A stretch of DNA of 36,502 nt from Curtobacterium aurantiacum (GTDB lineage: Bacteria > Actinomycetota > Actinomycetes > Actinomycetales > Microbacteriaceae): the NCBI RefSeq assembly GCF_018598555.1, contig NZ_JAHEWN010000026.1, positions 1-36,502 of the forward strand, read 5' to 3'. Under the pieces are notes generated by a model, which saw only the letters and a list, made by a program, of their open reading frames with translations, was not told the origin of the DNA and ran no database searches. The translations under genes were made by a program, and so were the position numbers. Positions within the stretch are counted from its first letter, which is position 1. Every line of letters begins with the position of its first letter. Below, piece after piece: positions 23,425 to 31,515 of the stretch.

Positions 23425-24263
23425 CACAGGCCTCGGGCTTCCGCGTGGTCGATCGAGTTCAGGTAGGCGCGGGTGAGCTCCGGCGTCGCGGTGAACCGCT
23501 CGTCGGCCGCGGTCGTCGGGGCCCCGCGCCAGGCGTGCACCCGCAGTGGTCCGACCAGGTAGTCCGGGCGCGGGTCGATCGGGTGCGCGACGTTGGCGAC
23601 CAGCACGAGCAGCGGCAGCTCGGCGACGAGCGTGACGTGGGTGCCCGCGCCGGCCGACCCGGTGAACGTCATCGCCCCCTCGGCGTCGATCCGCACGCCC
23701 TGGAAGAACGAGATGCTCGGCGGCAGGTCCCGCTTGGTGAGCCCGTGCTTGGCGGCCGCCTTCGCGAACAGCGACCGACCGCTCGGGGTGCGCCCCTCGG
23801 GTGCGGCGTCGCCGTACTTCCGCTCGTTCCAGGCGTCGGTCGAGGTGCCGCAGAACGCGTCGTGGTGTGCCGAGGTGTCCTCGAGCACGGTCGCGAGTGC
23901 CCGGCCGTCCCCGCTCAGCAGGGGCGAACCCTGGCCCAGGTACGCCTGCCACGGGATCTTCTGGCTGTCGGCGACGTTGAGCCGCTCCCACGGTTCGAGC
24001 GCGTTGAACACCAGGACGTTGGCGCAGGCCTGACCCGTCGGGTCGTCGAACCGCAGCCGTGACCCGCGGGCCAGCACCTTGTGCGTGTACCCGCCCGGCG
24101 CCACCGTCTCGGCCCAGACGAGCTGAGCGGGGTCGACGCCCTCGGGGGCGAACGGTGACGACGACGCCGGCAGGTACGGCATGTACTCGGACTGCGAGCC
24201 GGCCTGGGCGCGTGCGTCGGACCGGGAGGCGAGCACGCTGTCGGTCTGGTGGAGGTCGCGCAT
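23424..24263 (-). CDS. Urea amidolyase-associated protein UAAP1 (DUF1989)
   Basis: A 279-aa DUF1989 protein. Key stretches are VAPGGYTHKVLARGSRLRF, GQACANVLVFNALEPWERLN, TSAHHDAFCGTSTDAWNERK and SISFFQGVRIDAEGAM. It is the larger partner of UAAP2 and the probable other subunit of the carboxyguanidine deiminase. The ATG at 24263 has a strong GGAAGGA site and lies 15 bp after the permease stop. One base overlaps UAAP2. Together these point to one operon with tightly matched expression. Confidence 0.88.
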   Translation of the reverse strand: MRDLHQTDSVLASRSDARAQAGSQSEYMPYLPASSSPFAPEGVDPAQLVWAETVAPGGYTHKVLARGSRLRFDDPTGQACANVLVFNALEPWERLNVADSQKIPWQAYLGQGSPLLSGDGRALATVLEDTSAHHDAFCGTSTDAWNERKYGDAAPEGRTPSGRSLFAKAAAKHGLTKRDLPPSISFFQGVRIDAEGAMTFTGSAGAGTHVTLVAELPLLVLVANVAHPIDPRPDYLVGPLRVHAWRGAPTTAADERFTATPELTRAYLNSIDHAEARGL

Positions 24264-24278
24264 GGGATTCCTTCCGGA

Positions 24279-25889
24279 TCAGGCTTCGACGGGCGCGGCT
24301 GCGGCGGCGGGGACGGGTACCGCCGCGGTGGTGGGCACCTCGGCCAGGGTGATCGGCCCGTGCGTGCGGTGCCGCCAGCTCGACCAGGCCCAACCGACGA
24401 GCAGCACGCCACCGATGAAGAGCAGGGCGCTGTACTGCAGCCACCACGAGGTGCCGGTCAGGTCGTAGATCTCCGGCCGCGGCCAGATGAGGTTGATCGC
24501 CATGCCGACCTGGAACGCCACGGCCAGGGCGTTGAGCGGGATGCCCCAGCGGCCGAGGGTGAACAGCGGCTTGCCGTCCTCGTCCACCCCGGTCGGCAGG
24601 CCCGTGCGGCGGAGCTTGATGCGCTGGACCAGCAGCGGCCCGGTGACCCCGAGGTAGGCCAGGTAGAGCATCGCGATGCACAGGCTCGACAGGGCGGTGA
24701 AGATCGCGGACTGCCCGATGTTGACGGCGAGGGCGAGCCCGGCGCCGACCCCGACGACGATCGACGCGGCGATCGGGGTGCCGGTGCGGGGCGAGACCCG
24801 GGCGAGGGTGCGGTGGAAGGGCAGCGCCTTCTCGCGGGCCATCGAGTAGACCATCCGGGCGCCGGCGGTCTGCACGGCGAGGGTGCAGGCGAAGACCGCG
24901 ACGGCGACGGTGCAGAGCAGCAGCCGGCCGAACACGTCACCGAGGGTCGACGTGATCACCCAGGCGAGTCCCTGCGAGGCGAGGTTGCCGTCGGTCAGGC
25001 TCGGGGCGGCGACGAGGGCGCCGATGATGAGCAGCCCGCCGCCGAGGCCGGACACGGTGAGCGCCCGGACGATCGTCTTCGGGGTGGTCCGGCGCGGGTT
25101 GTGGGTCTCCTCGGCGAGCTCACCGGCCGAATCGAAACCGACCATCACGTACGCGGCCATCAGCGAGGACGCCAGGAACGCCCACACGTACGGCTCGGTG
25201 CTCGTGGACCCGGCGGTCGTGAAGACGACGGAGGCGCTGCGGTGCGGCAGCAGGAACAGGGCGCCGATGAGCACGACGACGCCGACGATCTCGATGAGCA
25301 CGCCGAAGCTCGTCACGCGGGCCATCAGCCGCACGCTCGTGATGTTCACGATCGTGGTGACGGCGAGCATGACGATGCCGAGGACCACCGCGTTCGCGGC
25401 ACCGGTCGGCGACGCGACGGACGGGTCGGCACCCGGACCGCCGACGACCTGGAACCCGTCCCAGATCGCGGGGAGCACGGCCTGCACGGCGATGGCCGCC
25501 ACCGCGACGGTGAGGATCTGGCCGATGATCATCGTCCAGCCGGTGAACCACCCGAACCGGGCTCCGGCCAGGCGGCTCGACCACTGGAAGATCGCGCCGG
25601 AGATGGGCCAGCGGGCCGCGAGCTGCGCGAAGTTCAGCGCGACGAGCAGCTGGCCGCCGAAGACGAGCGGCCACGCCCAGAAGAACGCAGCACCGCCGAG
25701 CCCGAAGCCGAGTCCGAACAGCTGGAAGACCGTGGTGAGGATCGAGACGAAGGAGAAGCCCGCCGCGAAGGAGGAGAACGAGCCGACCCCGCGGTGGAGT
25801 TCCTGCTCGTAGCCGAGGCGGGCGAGCCCCTGGGTGTCGACGTCGGACGTGGCGCGCGGTGCGTGGAGCGGTGCTTGCGGAGAACGCAT
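24279..25889 (-). CDS. APC-family permease of the urea-carboxylase operon
   Basis: A 536-aa amino acid-polyamine-organocation transporter with about 12 hydrophobic helices. The cytoplasmic N-terminus (LARLGYEQELHRGVGSFSSFAAGFSFVSI) is typical of the subfamily found beside urea carboxylase genes. Later segments include GWFTGWTMIIGQILTV and FDSAGELAEETHNPRR. It probably imports the operon's substrate, urea, guanidine or a related nitrogen compound. It is the first gene of the operon; a palindrome lies 22-41 bp upstream of its ATG. The Ala/Val/Pro-rich C-terminal tail ends at 24282. Confidence 0.88.
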   Translation of the reverse strand: MRSPQAPLHAPRATSDVDTQGLARLGYEQELHRGVGSFSSFAAGFSFVSILTTVFQLFGLGFGLGGAAFFWAWPLVFGGQLLVALNFAQLAARWPISGAIFQWSSRLAGARFGWFTGWTMIIGQILTVAVAAIAVQAVLPAIWDGFQVVGGPGADPSVASPTGAANAVVLGIVMLAVTTIVNITSVRLMARVTSFGVLIEIVGVVVLIGALFLLPHRSASVVFTTAGSTSTEPYVWAFLASSLMAAYVMVGFDSAGELAEETHNPRRTTPKTIVRALTVSGLGGGLLIIGALVAAPSLTDGNLASQGLAWVITSTLGDVFGRLLLCTVAVAVFACTLAVQTAGARMVYSMAREKALPFHRTLARVSPRTGTPIAASIVVGVGAGLALAVNIGQSAIFTALSSLCIAMLYLAYLGVTGPLLVQRIKLRRTGLPTGVDEDGKPLFTLGRWGIPLNALAVAFQVGMAINLIWPRPEIYDLTGTSWWLQYSALLFIGGVLLVGWAWSSWRHRTHGPITLAEVPTTAAVPVPAAAAAPVEA

Positions 25890-25910
25890 GACTGCAGACC
25901 TTTCGCGGAG

Positions 25911-25945
25911 TACCTGTCGGGTGACAGGTAGTGCGACAAGTGTCG
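25911..25945 (-). promoter_or_regulatory. Palindromic operator and promoter candidate of the permease operon
   Basis: TACCTGTC (25911-25918) pairs with GACAGGTA (25923-25930) around GGGT. A second, shorter palindrome, CGACA-AG-TGTCG (25934-25945), follows. On the minus strand TTGTCG could be a -35, with the first palindrome lying in the spacer and -10. A dimeric repressor here would block transcription. No guanidine-riboswitch-like structure was recognised in 25890-26047. Confidence 0.5.
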
Positions 25946-26047
25946 TGCGGCCCTGTGTCGTCGCCGTTGCCCGTCTGTTTCGAGTGCGTGACGGGAGGCG
26001 GCGGCGTGTAAACGTTCCGAGTCGGCGGGCGGCTCAGCGGCGGGGGA

Positions 26048-26956
26048 TCACTCGATGTCGACGTCCCGCTTGCCGCGGCGGACGATGAGCGGGTCCGGCT
26101 TGCCGATGACGTCGGCGGCCTTGTCCGGGTAGTCGAACTGCGTCAGGAAGTACCGCATCGCGTTGAGCCGCGCGCGCTTCTTGTCGTTCGATCGCACGAT
26201 CGTCCACGGCGCGTAGCGCTTGCTCGTCCGGGTGAACATCGCCGTCTTCGCCTCGGTGTAGTCCTCCCACCGGTCGAGCGACAGCAGGTCGATGTCGGAC
26301 AGCTTCCACCGGCGCACCGGGTCGAGCTGGCGCATCGCGAACCGGGTCCGCTGCTCGCGCCGGGTCACCGAGAACCAGAACTTCGTCAGGTGGATGCCGG
26401 AGTCGACCAGCATCCGCTCGAACTGCGGCACCTGGGTCATGAACGACTCGTACTCGTCGTCGCTGCAGAACCCCATCACCCGTTCGACGCCGGCACGGTT
26501 GTACCAGGAGCGGTCGAACAGGACCATCTCGCCCGCGGCCGGCAGATGCTGCACGTACCGCTGGAAGTACCACTCACCGCGCTCGCGCTCGGTCGGCTTG
26601 CTCAGCGCGACGACCCGCGAGGTCCGGGGGTTGAGGTGCTCGGTGAACCGCTTGATCGTGCCGCCCTTGCCCGCGGCGTCACGCCCCTCGAAGAGCACGA
26701 CGACCTTCTGGCCGGTGTCCTCGAGCCAGTACTGGCACTTCAGCAGCTCGATCTGCAGCAGGTACTTCTGGTACTCGTACTCGTCCCGCGGCAGGCGCTC
26801 CGAGTACGGGTAGTCGTCCTGCCAGGTGAGCACCGGGTTGCCGTGCGGGTCGATCAGCTCCGGGTCGGCCGTCTGACCGTCCGCGACGCTGTACCCCTCG
26901 GTCCGCAGCTGTTCGATGTACTCCCGCAACGGCTGCGAGTACGGCGCTGTGTCCAC
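26048..26956 (-). CDS. ppk2: Polyphosphate kinase 2
   Basis: A 302-aa PPK2 enzyme. It transfers phosphate between polyphosphate and nucleotides, usually making ATP or GTP from the diphosphate. Walker A is GRDAAGKGGT (91-100); the lid and Walker B region is DRSWYNRAGVERVMGF (148-163); the TRREQRTRF stretch and the final KPDPLIVRRGKRDVDIE complete the pattern. Length matches single-domain class I PPK2. The start is GTG at 26956 with a GGGAGGA site; a longer upstream frame has no homology. It is divergent from the ZnF-UBP gene, and upstream of the permease operon on the same strand. Confidence 0.95.
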   Translation of the reverse strand: MDTAPYSQPLREYIEQLRTEGYSVADGQTADPELIDPHGNPVLTWQDDYPYSERLPRDEYEYQKYLLQIELLKCQYWLEDTGQKVVVLFEGRDAAGKGGTIKRFTEHLNPRTSRVVALSKPTERERGEWYFQRYVQHLPAAGEMVLFDRSWYNRAGVERVMGFCSDDEYESFMTQVPQFERMLVDSGIHLTKFWFSVTRREQRTRFAMRQLDPVRRWKLSDIDLLSLDRWEDYTEAKTAMFTRTSKRYAPWTIVRSNDKKRARLNAMRYFLTQFDYPDKAADVIGKPDPLIVRRGKRDVDIE

Positions 26957-27133
26957 GGTGTCCTCCCTCTGCGAGCCGACCGGCTGTCGGCCCCAGGGCC
27001 ATCCTGGCCTGGCCACCCGCACGACCGCCCCACGGCTCGCCCTGGACGCGGCCCGATGAAGGCCTGGAGGCGCGGTGCGGGCCCGCCCCGTGCCTCCCGA
27101 CCGCATGTGGCCCTTCACAGGCATGATGGGGCC

Positions 27134-27493
27134 ATGACGGACCAGGCCGAGATGATCCACCCCGAGATCGCACCGAGCGGAGACGGGTGCGTCGAGTGCG
27201 ACGCGACCGGCTCGTGGTGGGTGCACCTGCGCCGCTGCGCGGCGTGCGGCCACGTGGGCTGCTGCGACGACTCCCTCAACACGCACGCGACGCGGCACTG
27301 GGAGGAGACCGGCCACGCGGTCATCCAGAGCTACGAACCCGGCGAGACCTGGGCGTGGGACTACCGCGACGACAGTCGGTTCGACGGGCTGGAGCTCGCT
27401 GCACCCACCAGCCACCCCGTGACGCAGGCAGTCCCCGGGCCGGCGGATCGCCTTCCCGGGGACTGGTTGGAACTGCTCGGCGGATCACGCTGA
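27134..27493 (+). CDS. ZnF-UBP-domain protein
   Basis: A 119-aa protein with a ubiquitin-hydrolase-type zinc finger (ZnF_UBP): C19 and C22, C35 and C38, H40, C43 or C44, H51, H55, H61. The GSWWVHLRRCAACGHVGCCD stretch is typical of the bacterial stand-alone members. Bacteria lack ubiquitin, and the role of these proteins is unknown. A 40-residue tail follows the finger. The ATG at 27134 begins at the first recognisable residues. It is convergent with msrA (18 bp between stops). Confidence 0.85.
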   Translation: MTDQAEMIHPEIAPSGDGCVECDATGSWWVHLRRCAACGHVGCCDDSLNTHATRHWEETGHAVIQSYEPGETWAWDYRDDSRFDGLELAAPTSHPVTQAVPGPADRLPGDWLELLGGSR

Positions 27494-27511
27494 TCCGCGG
27501 CGGTCGCCAGG

Positions 27512-28033
27512 TCAGACGGCCGCGGTCGCCTCGTCGCGGTGCGGGAGCTTCCAGCCCGGACGCACGAAGTGGCAGGTGTAGCCGTGCGGGTTCTTCTCGA
27601 GGTAGTCCTGGTGCTCGTCCTCGGCCTCCCAGAACGGGCCGGCCGCGGTGACCTCGGTGACGACCTTGCCGGGCCAGATGCCCGACGCGTCGACGTCCGC
27701 GATGGTGTCGAGTGCGACCTGCTTCTGCTCGTCCGAGGTGTAGAAAATCGCCGAACGGTAGCTGCGACCGATGTCGTTGCCCTGGCGGTCCTTCGTCGAC
27801 GGGTCATGGATCTGGAAGAAGAACTCCAGCAGGTCCCGGTACGAGATCAGGGACGGGTCGAAGACGATCTCGACCGACTCGGCGTGGTCGCCGTGGTTGC
27901 GGTACGTCGCGTTCGGCACGTCGCCGCCGGAGTAGCCGACGCGGGTGCTGACGATGCCGGGACGACGACGGAGGAGCTGCTGCGCTCCCCAGAAGCATCC
28001 GCCGGCGAGGATGGCGGTCTCGGTGGTGGTCAT
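27512..28033 (-). CDS. msrA: Peptide methionine-S-sulfoxide reductase MsrA
   Basis: A 173-aa enzyme that reduces the S form of methionine sulfoxide in proteins, an oxidative-damage repair function. The catalytic Cys13 is in GGCFWG, followed by [26 protein letters not shown] and the [22 protein letters not shown] signature. A second Cys near 154 (GYTCHF) could be the resolving residue. Length is normal. The ATG at 28033 has an AGGAGG site; a longer upstream frame is not coding-like. Confidence 0.95.
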   Translation of the reverse strand: MTTTETAILAGGCFWGAQQLLRRRPGIVSTRVGYSGGDVPNATYRNHGDHAESVEIVFDPSLISYRDLLEFFFQIHDPSTKDRQGNDIGRSYRSAIFYTSDEQKQVALDTIADVDASGIWPGKVVTEVTAAGPFWEAEDEHQDYLEKNPHGYTCHFVRPGWKLPHRDEATAAV

Positions 28034-28200
28034 GGTGGCCTCCTGGGCTCTCGTGTCACTGGCTGCGACACCGTGTGGTGCAACCGGCAACAGGGACGAT
28101 CTGTTCCCGTCGTCAGGTCCGCTGTGGGGCACGGACCCACCCGGGTGTGCGGTCGGTACGACTCGACCCTACGAGCACGTGCTCCGTGTCACCCCTGCGG

Positions 28201-28214
28201 TACGGTCGGGCCAC
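28201..28214 (+). promoter_or_regulatory. -10 box of the first duplicated small gene
   Basis: TACGGT (28201-28206) ends 8 nt before the ATG at 28215. The second copy of this gene start has TACCGT (28614-28619), 9 nt before its ATG. This fits leaderless or near-leaderless transcription. No ribosome-binding site is visible before either gene. Confidence 0.4.
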
Positions 28215-28352
28215 ATGAAGCGGTCATCGGTGCACGACGAAGTCCAGCGCCGTCGGGAGACGAACGCGTCCGGCAACGGCTCCGTCGCCGAGCTCCTCAG
28301 CGACGCCGGTACCGCAGACGGTGACCTCGCGGCACGGCCGCGATCCCTCTGA
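28215..28352 (+). CDS. Small hydrophilic protein with duplicated N-terminus
   Basis: A 45-aa hydrophilic peptide that starts MKRSSVHDEVQRR, the same N-terminal motif as the protein at 28629. The C-terminus is Ala/Asp/Gly-rich with no recognised fold. The stop shares one base with the next gene's ATG (TGATG), which suggests that it is translated and coupled. It may act as a leader peptide for the small membrane protein behind it. Function unknown. Confidence 0.5.
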   Translation: MKRSSVHDEVQRRRETNASGNGSVAELLSDAGTADGDLAARPRSL

Positions 28353-28567
28353 TGAGCCAGCAGTTCTGGCAGGCCCTGTTCAGCATGCTCGTGTTCGGGG
28401 GCGCTGTTTCGTCGGGTGTCGCAGTCCTGAGTTCCGCTCGGCGCGCACGGAGTCGGCCGCGAGGGCAGAAGCACCGCAACACCCCGATCGAGATCGTGCT
28501 GATCTGCCTCGGGTTCCTCTTCATCGTCACGGCGTTCTCCGTCGCGGTGACGAAGGCCTACGCATGA
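28352..28567 (+). CDS. Small two-helix membrane protein
   Basis: A 71-aa protein with two hydrophobic helices (about residues 5-27 and 46-66) separated by a basic loop (RRARSRPRGQKHR), so both ends should face outward. No family is recognised. Its ATG overlaps the stop of the 45-aa gene by one base, so it depends on that gene's translation. It ends 61 bp before the start of the next small gene, and shares its region with the duplicated module. Confidence 0.6.
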   Translation: MSQQFWQALFSMLVFGGAVSSGVAVLSSARRARSRPRGQKHRNTPIEIVLICLGFLFIVTAFSVAVTKAYA

Positions 28568-28626
28568 CACCCTCGACCCGACCCAGAGACTATCTCGGGA
28601 GACGTCGGCTCGGTACCGTCATGCTC

Positions 28627-28668
28627 ACATGAAGGGGTCATCCGTGCACGACGAAGTTCAGCGCCGTC
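28627..28668 (+). repeat. Duplicated gene start (second copy; first copy 28213-28254)
   Basis: The 42 bases around and after the start codons of the two genes differ at only three positions. The copies are 414 bp apart in direct orientation. The similarity ends after the 13th codon, so the bodies of the genes are unrelated. Confidence 0.9.
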
Positions 28669-29006
28669 CACGTGGTTGGTGGCTGCTCGGGCTCGCGTTC
28701 TGTTTCCTCGTGTTCCTCGAGGTGTTCGCGACGATCGGCTCGCTGCCGGGGATGCTCGCCGCGCAACTGGAGCAGTACACGCCCTGCGCTTCCGACGCGA
28801 CGTTGCAGTGTTCGTACGCCGTCGGGGAAACCGCGCAGTTCCTCGTGCCGCTGGTCGCACTCATCGTCACGATCACGACCTGGGTCATCGGGGCGTCCGG
28901 TGCTCCCACGGTGCTGCGACGGGTGCTGACGCCGGCGATCGGCCTCGTGGTCATCGTCCTGATCTTCGAGCTCGGTGTCGTCGCGATCAATCTGTCGATC
29001 CGATGA
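28629..29006 (+). CDS. Small three-helix membrane protein
   Basis: A 125-aa membrane protein. After MKGSSVHDEVQRR (matching the gene at 28215 at 12 of 13 residues), hydrophobic segments lie at about 19-44, 70-89 and 96-120. Two Cys flank the stretch before the second helix (CASDATLQC). No family is recognised. A TACCGT box lies 9 nt before the ATG. The 42 bp around both start codons are 93% identical between the two genes, so one 5' end was copied onto the other. Confidence 0.65.
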   Translation: MKGSSVHDEVQRRPRGWWLLGLAFCFLVFLEVFATIGSLPGMLAAQLEQYTPCASDATLQCSYAVGETAQFLVPLVALIVTITTWVIGASGAPTVLRRVLTPAIGLVVIVLIFELGVVAINLSIR

Positions 29007-29153
29007 CAGTCGTGAACCGAACTCGCCGCCCCACCCTCCCGAGGACCTGATGCCGTTCACTCCAGGTCGGTCACGAGACAAGGTCGACTGCGAAGTGGAT
29101 GGCGTCGTCGACCGACACAGGAGCGCTGGTCTCGGTGCCTGCCCTATAGCCGA

Positions 29154-29192
29154 TCCTTCACCGGGCGGCGGTGCCCGCCGTCCGGTGAAGGA
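29154..29192. terminator. Long hairpin after the truncated MFS gene
   Basis: TCCTTCACCGGGCGGCGG (29154-29171) pairs with 29175-29192 over 18 bp with one G-T type mismatch and a TGC loop. It lies 6 nt beyond the stop of the minus-strand gene at 29198 and 148 nt after the plus-strand gene at 29006. Strong terminator candidate for both. The rest of 29007-29153 shows nothing. Confidence 0.75.
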
Positions 29193-29197
29193 CGGGG

Positions 29198-29695
29198 CTA
29201 AGCGTCGAGGTCGGTTGTCGAGGCGATCTGCACTCGGCCGGGCAAGCCGTTCAACGCAGCTCGCCATGTCCACGCTGCAGCGATGAACACGACCGTGGTG
29301 ATCGTCCACAGCGCCCAGGGGAAGCGTGAGTCGAGTAGGCCGAGCGTGAGCGGGAACAGTGCCATGCCGATCGAGCTCGCCGTCTGGAACACTCCGATCG
29401 CCCGCCCGCGGATGCGGGGGTGGGGCGATTCTGCCATGACGGCGTTCGCAGCTGGTAGGTACACCATGTCGGCCACCGCGAGCAGGACAGCGACCAGGAC
29501 GACGTACGCCCACGCTGCAGCACCGTGCAACGGTGGGAGGACGATCAGGGGCACCGTGGTGAGCGCAGTGAGGATCGCCCCGATGGCGATCAACCGGCCC
29601 CGCTGCAGCCCGGCGACTCGCTTGGTACCGTCGTTTCCAGGGCATTCCCCTTTTCTTGGGAATCTGCCGGTGAGGTCAGCCGACGGTCTGGTCAC
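29198..29695 (-). pseudogene. Truncated MFS transporter (C-terminal third)
   Basis: A 165-aa frame that matches only the last four helices of a 12-helix MFS transporter: segments at about 34-54, 61-86, 100-122 and 125-145. Signature parts include YLPAANAVMAESPHPRIRGRAIGVFQTASSIGMALFPL. The first eight helices are missing, and the first 30 residues (MTRPSADLTGRFPRKGECPGNDG) do not look like transporter. The frame starts inside the end of the upstream regulator gene. This is most likely a remnant left by a deletion or insertion; the break lies near 29600-29640. A short inverted repeat (29644-29663) is present there. A functional short protein cannot be excluded. Confidence 0.7.
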
Positions 29696-30521
29696 CGAGG
29701 ACTGAGAGGAGTTCCAGTTTGTCGTAGGCTTCGCTGCCGGGGGCCGCTGTGTAGACGAGGAGCAGGTGGGACTGCTGCGGGTCCAGCAGTGTCTGGCAGT
29801 GCAGGTCGAGCCGCCCGACGCTCGGGTGCACGAAGCGCTTGACGTCGTGCGGGCGCACGCCGACCTCGTGCAACTTCCACAGGCGGCGCAGCTCGGCGCT
29901 GGCGGCCAGCGCCTGGTCTGCCAATTGAGCGGCGCGTGAGCCCGTTCCCCGCCGGGTTACCACCTCGCGCAGGTGTGAGGCGTAGAGGCGAGAGAGGAAC
30001 TCGTGGTCCTCGGAGGCGTAGGTCGACCTCACCTCCGGGTCGGTGAACCATCGGTATCCGAGGCTGCGAGCGGGACCGGAGTACCTCGTGGCGTCGCCCG
30101 TCAGTGCTGCACCCAGGCGGGTCTGACGGAGGGTCTCGCCGAGCTCCGTGACGATCTCGGCGGGCGTGTCGACGAGGCGGTCGAGGATGCGCAGCAGTCC
30201 TGGGCTGACGTGGTCACTGAGAGCCGCCCCGCGTGCAGGTGGCTGGTGGCCCGCGAGACGGAAGAGGTGATCGCGTTCATCCACGGTGAGGTGGAGGCCT
30301 TGCGCGATCGAGGCGACCATCTGCTCTGAGGGGTGGGGGCCGCGTTCCCGCTCGAGCCTCGCGTAGTAGTCCGTGGACATGTTCGCCAGGGCCGCGACCT
30401 CTTCGCGGCGGAGGCCTGTGGCGCGCCGTCGGCTGCCGTGGGGCAGACCGACGTCCTGGGGCTGCAGTGCCTCCCGCCTCTGGCGGAGGAACTGCGCGAG
30501 TCCTGTCCTGTCGATGGTCAC
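29676..30521 (-). CDS. XRE-family regulator with MmyB-like C-terminal domain
   Basis: A 281-aa protein. Residues about 5-70 form the HTH (LRQRREAL, then ATGLRREEVAALANMSTDYYARLE). The long C-terminal part (SPGLLRILDRLVDTPAEIVTELGETLRQT, then LYASHLREVVTRR and VKRFVHPSVGRLDLHCQTLLDP) matches the MmyB-like ligand-binding domain, which is thought to sense small hydrophobic molecules. Such genes often sit next to short-chain dehydrogenases, and one is two genes away here. The start is GTG at 30521 with an AGGAGGAGC site. It is divergent from the DUF3159 gene. The 3' end overlaps the MFS remnant. Confidence 0.9.
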   Translation of the reverse strand: MTIDRTGLAQFLRQRREALQPQDVGLPHGSRRRATGLRREEVAALANMSTDYYARLERERGPHPSEQMVASIAQGLHLTVDERDHLFRLAGHQPPARGAALSDHVSPGLLRILDRLVDTPAEIVTELGETLRQTRLGAALTGDATRYSGPARSLGYRWFTDPEVRSTYASEDHEFLSRLYASHLREVVTRRGTGSRAAQLADQALAASAELRRLWKLHEVGVRPHDVKRFVHPSVGRLDLHCQTLLDPQQSHLLLVYTAAPGSEAYDKLELLSVLGDQTVG

Positions 30522-30708
30522 GATGCTCCTCCTGATGTGTGGCTCCCTTTCCTATCGCCTCCTCGCGCTGCGAGCCACGCCTTCCCGGTCCCCCTCTGAG
30601 CGGTGCCGGCCCCGGCCCGCCCGGGCTCAGGGGCGGACTAGGAGGTCCTGGTTGCGACAGTCGTCGTCGTCGAGGCTCGTCCCAGAGCCACCGACCCAGG
30701 AGGAACAC

Positions 30709-31455
30709 ATGGACCAGGCACCCACTACGACGTCCGGACGCGCTGGAGCCGGGAGCGGAGACCCCCTGCCGAGCATCAGCGGACGCACCCGTGACGTGCT
30801 CGGCATCCCAGAGCCCGTGGAGCGCTCCACCGTCCGTGCCACCCTCGACCAGGCCCTCGACCGGGTCGGAGGACCTCTCGGGCTCGCCACCGCCGTCGCA
30901 CCGACGATTGCCTTCGTGGCCGCCGACTCCGTCGCTGGACTCGCACCCGGTGTCATCGCCCTGGCCGTCACTGCTCTGATCACCTGCGGTGTCCGCCTGG
31001 CGAGACGGGAATCCCCAGGAGCCGCCGTGGCCGGTCTGGTCGTGGCCGCGCTCTGCGCGACGGTGGCGGCCCTGGTCGGTGAAGCTCGCGCCTTCTTCTT
31101 GCCCACGATGGTTCTGCCCGTCCTCTTCGTCACGGCCTACGCGGTCTCGCTCGCCGTGCGGCGCCCGTTGATGGGCCTGATCGTGGGCCCTCTCTCGGGT
31201 GGTCCCCGAGGCTGGCGCGAGCAGCGGTCCCTGCGCCGCCTGTACACCGTGAGCACCGTCGTGGGAATGGGCCTCGCCGGCGTGAACCTCGCCGTGCGGA
31301 TCGTCTTCTACATCGCCGACCAGCCAGCGGCTCTGGCCGTGGTTCAGATCGCGGCGACCTCGGCATTCGCGGCGCACTTCGCCGTCACCCTCGTCCTCGC
31401 CCGCCGGGCAGCACGGGTCCTGGTGCCCGCGGCCGTCCGCGCCGGCCGTCCCTGA
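30709..31455 (+). CDS. DUF3159 membrane protein
   Basis: A 248-aa integral membrane protein of the DUF3159 type. A hydrophilic start (residues 1-50) ends in LDQALDRVGGPLG, then about six hydrophobic segments follow. Conserved-looking features include RRPLMGLIVGPL and GPRGWREQRSLRRLYTVSTVV. The function is not established. The ATG at 30709 follows an AGGAGGAAC site. It is divergent from the XRE/MmyB gene (187 bp between starts) and precedes the SDR gene by 60 bp, probably in one operon. Confidence 0.8.
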   Translation: MDQAPTTTSGRAGAGSGDPLPSISGRTRDVLGIPEPVERSTVRATLDQALDRVGGPLGLATAVAPTIAFVAADSVAGLAPGVIALAVTALITCGVRLARRESPGAAVAGLVVAALCATVAALVGEARAFFLPTMVLPVLFVTAYAVSLAVRRPLMGLIVGPLSGGPRGWREQRSLRRLYTVSTVVGMGLAGVNLAVRIVFYIADQPAALAVVQIAATSAFAAHFAVTLVLARRAARVLVPAAVRAGRP

Positions 31456-31515
31456 GCACCTGCCTCACCCACCCACCCTCCGTCACCGACGCACACGCAC
31501 CACAAGGAGAACACC

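Noticed and set aside
26011..26016. AACGTT as part of a BioQ or LacI-type operator
   Set aside because: Six-base palindromes are common. The flanks do not fit the BioQ consensus that I know.
25890..26047. Guanidine riboswitch before the permease operon
   Set aside because: I looked for the paired ACGR-loop hairpins of guanidine-II and for conserved parts of guanidine-I and saw neither. Covariance search is still needed, because visual search can miss it.
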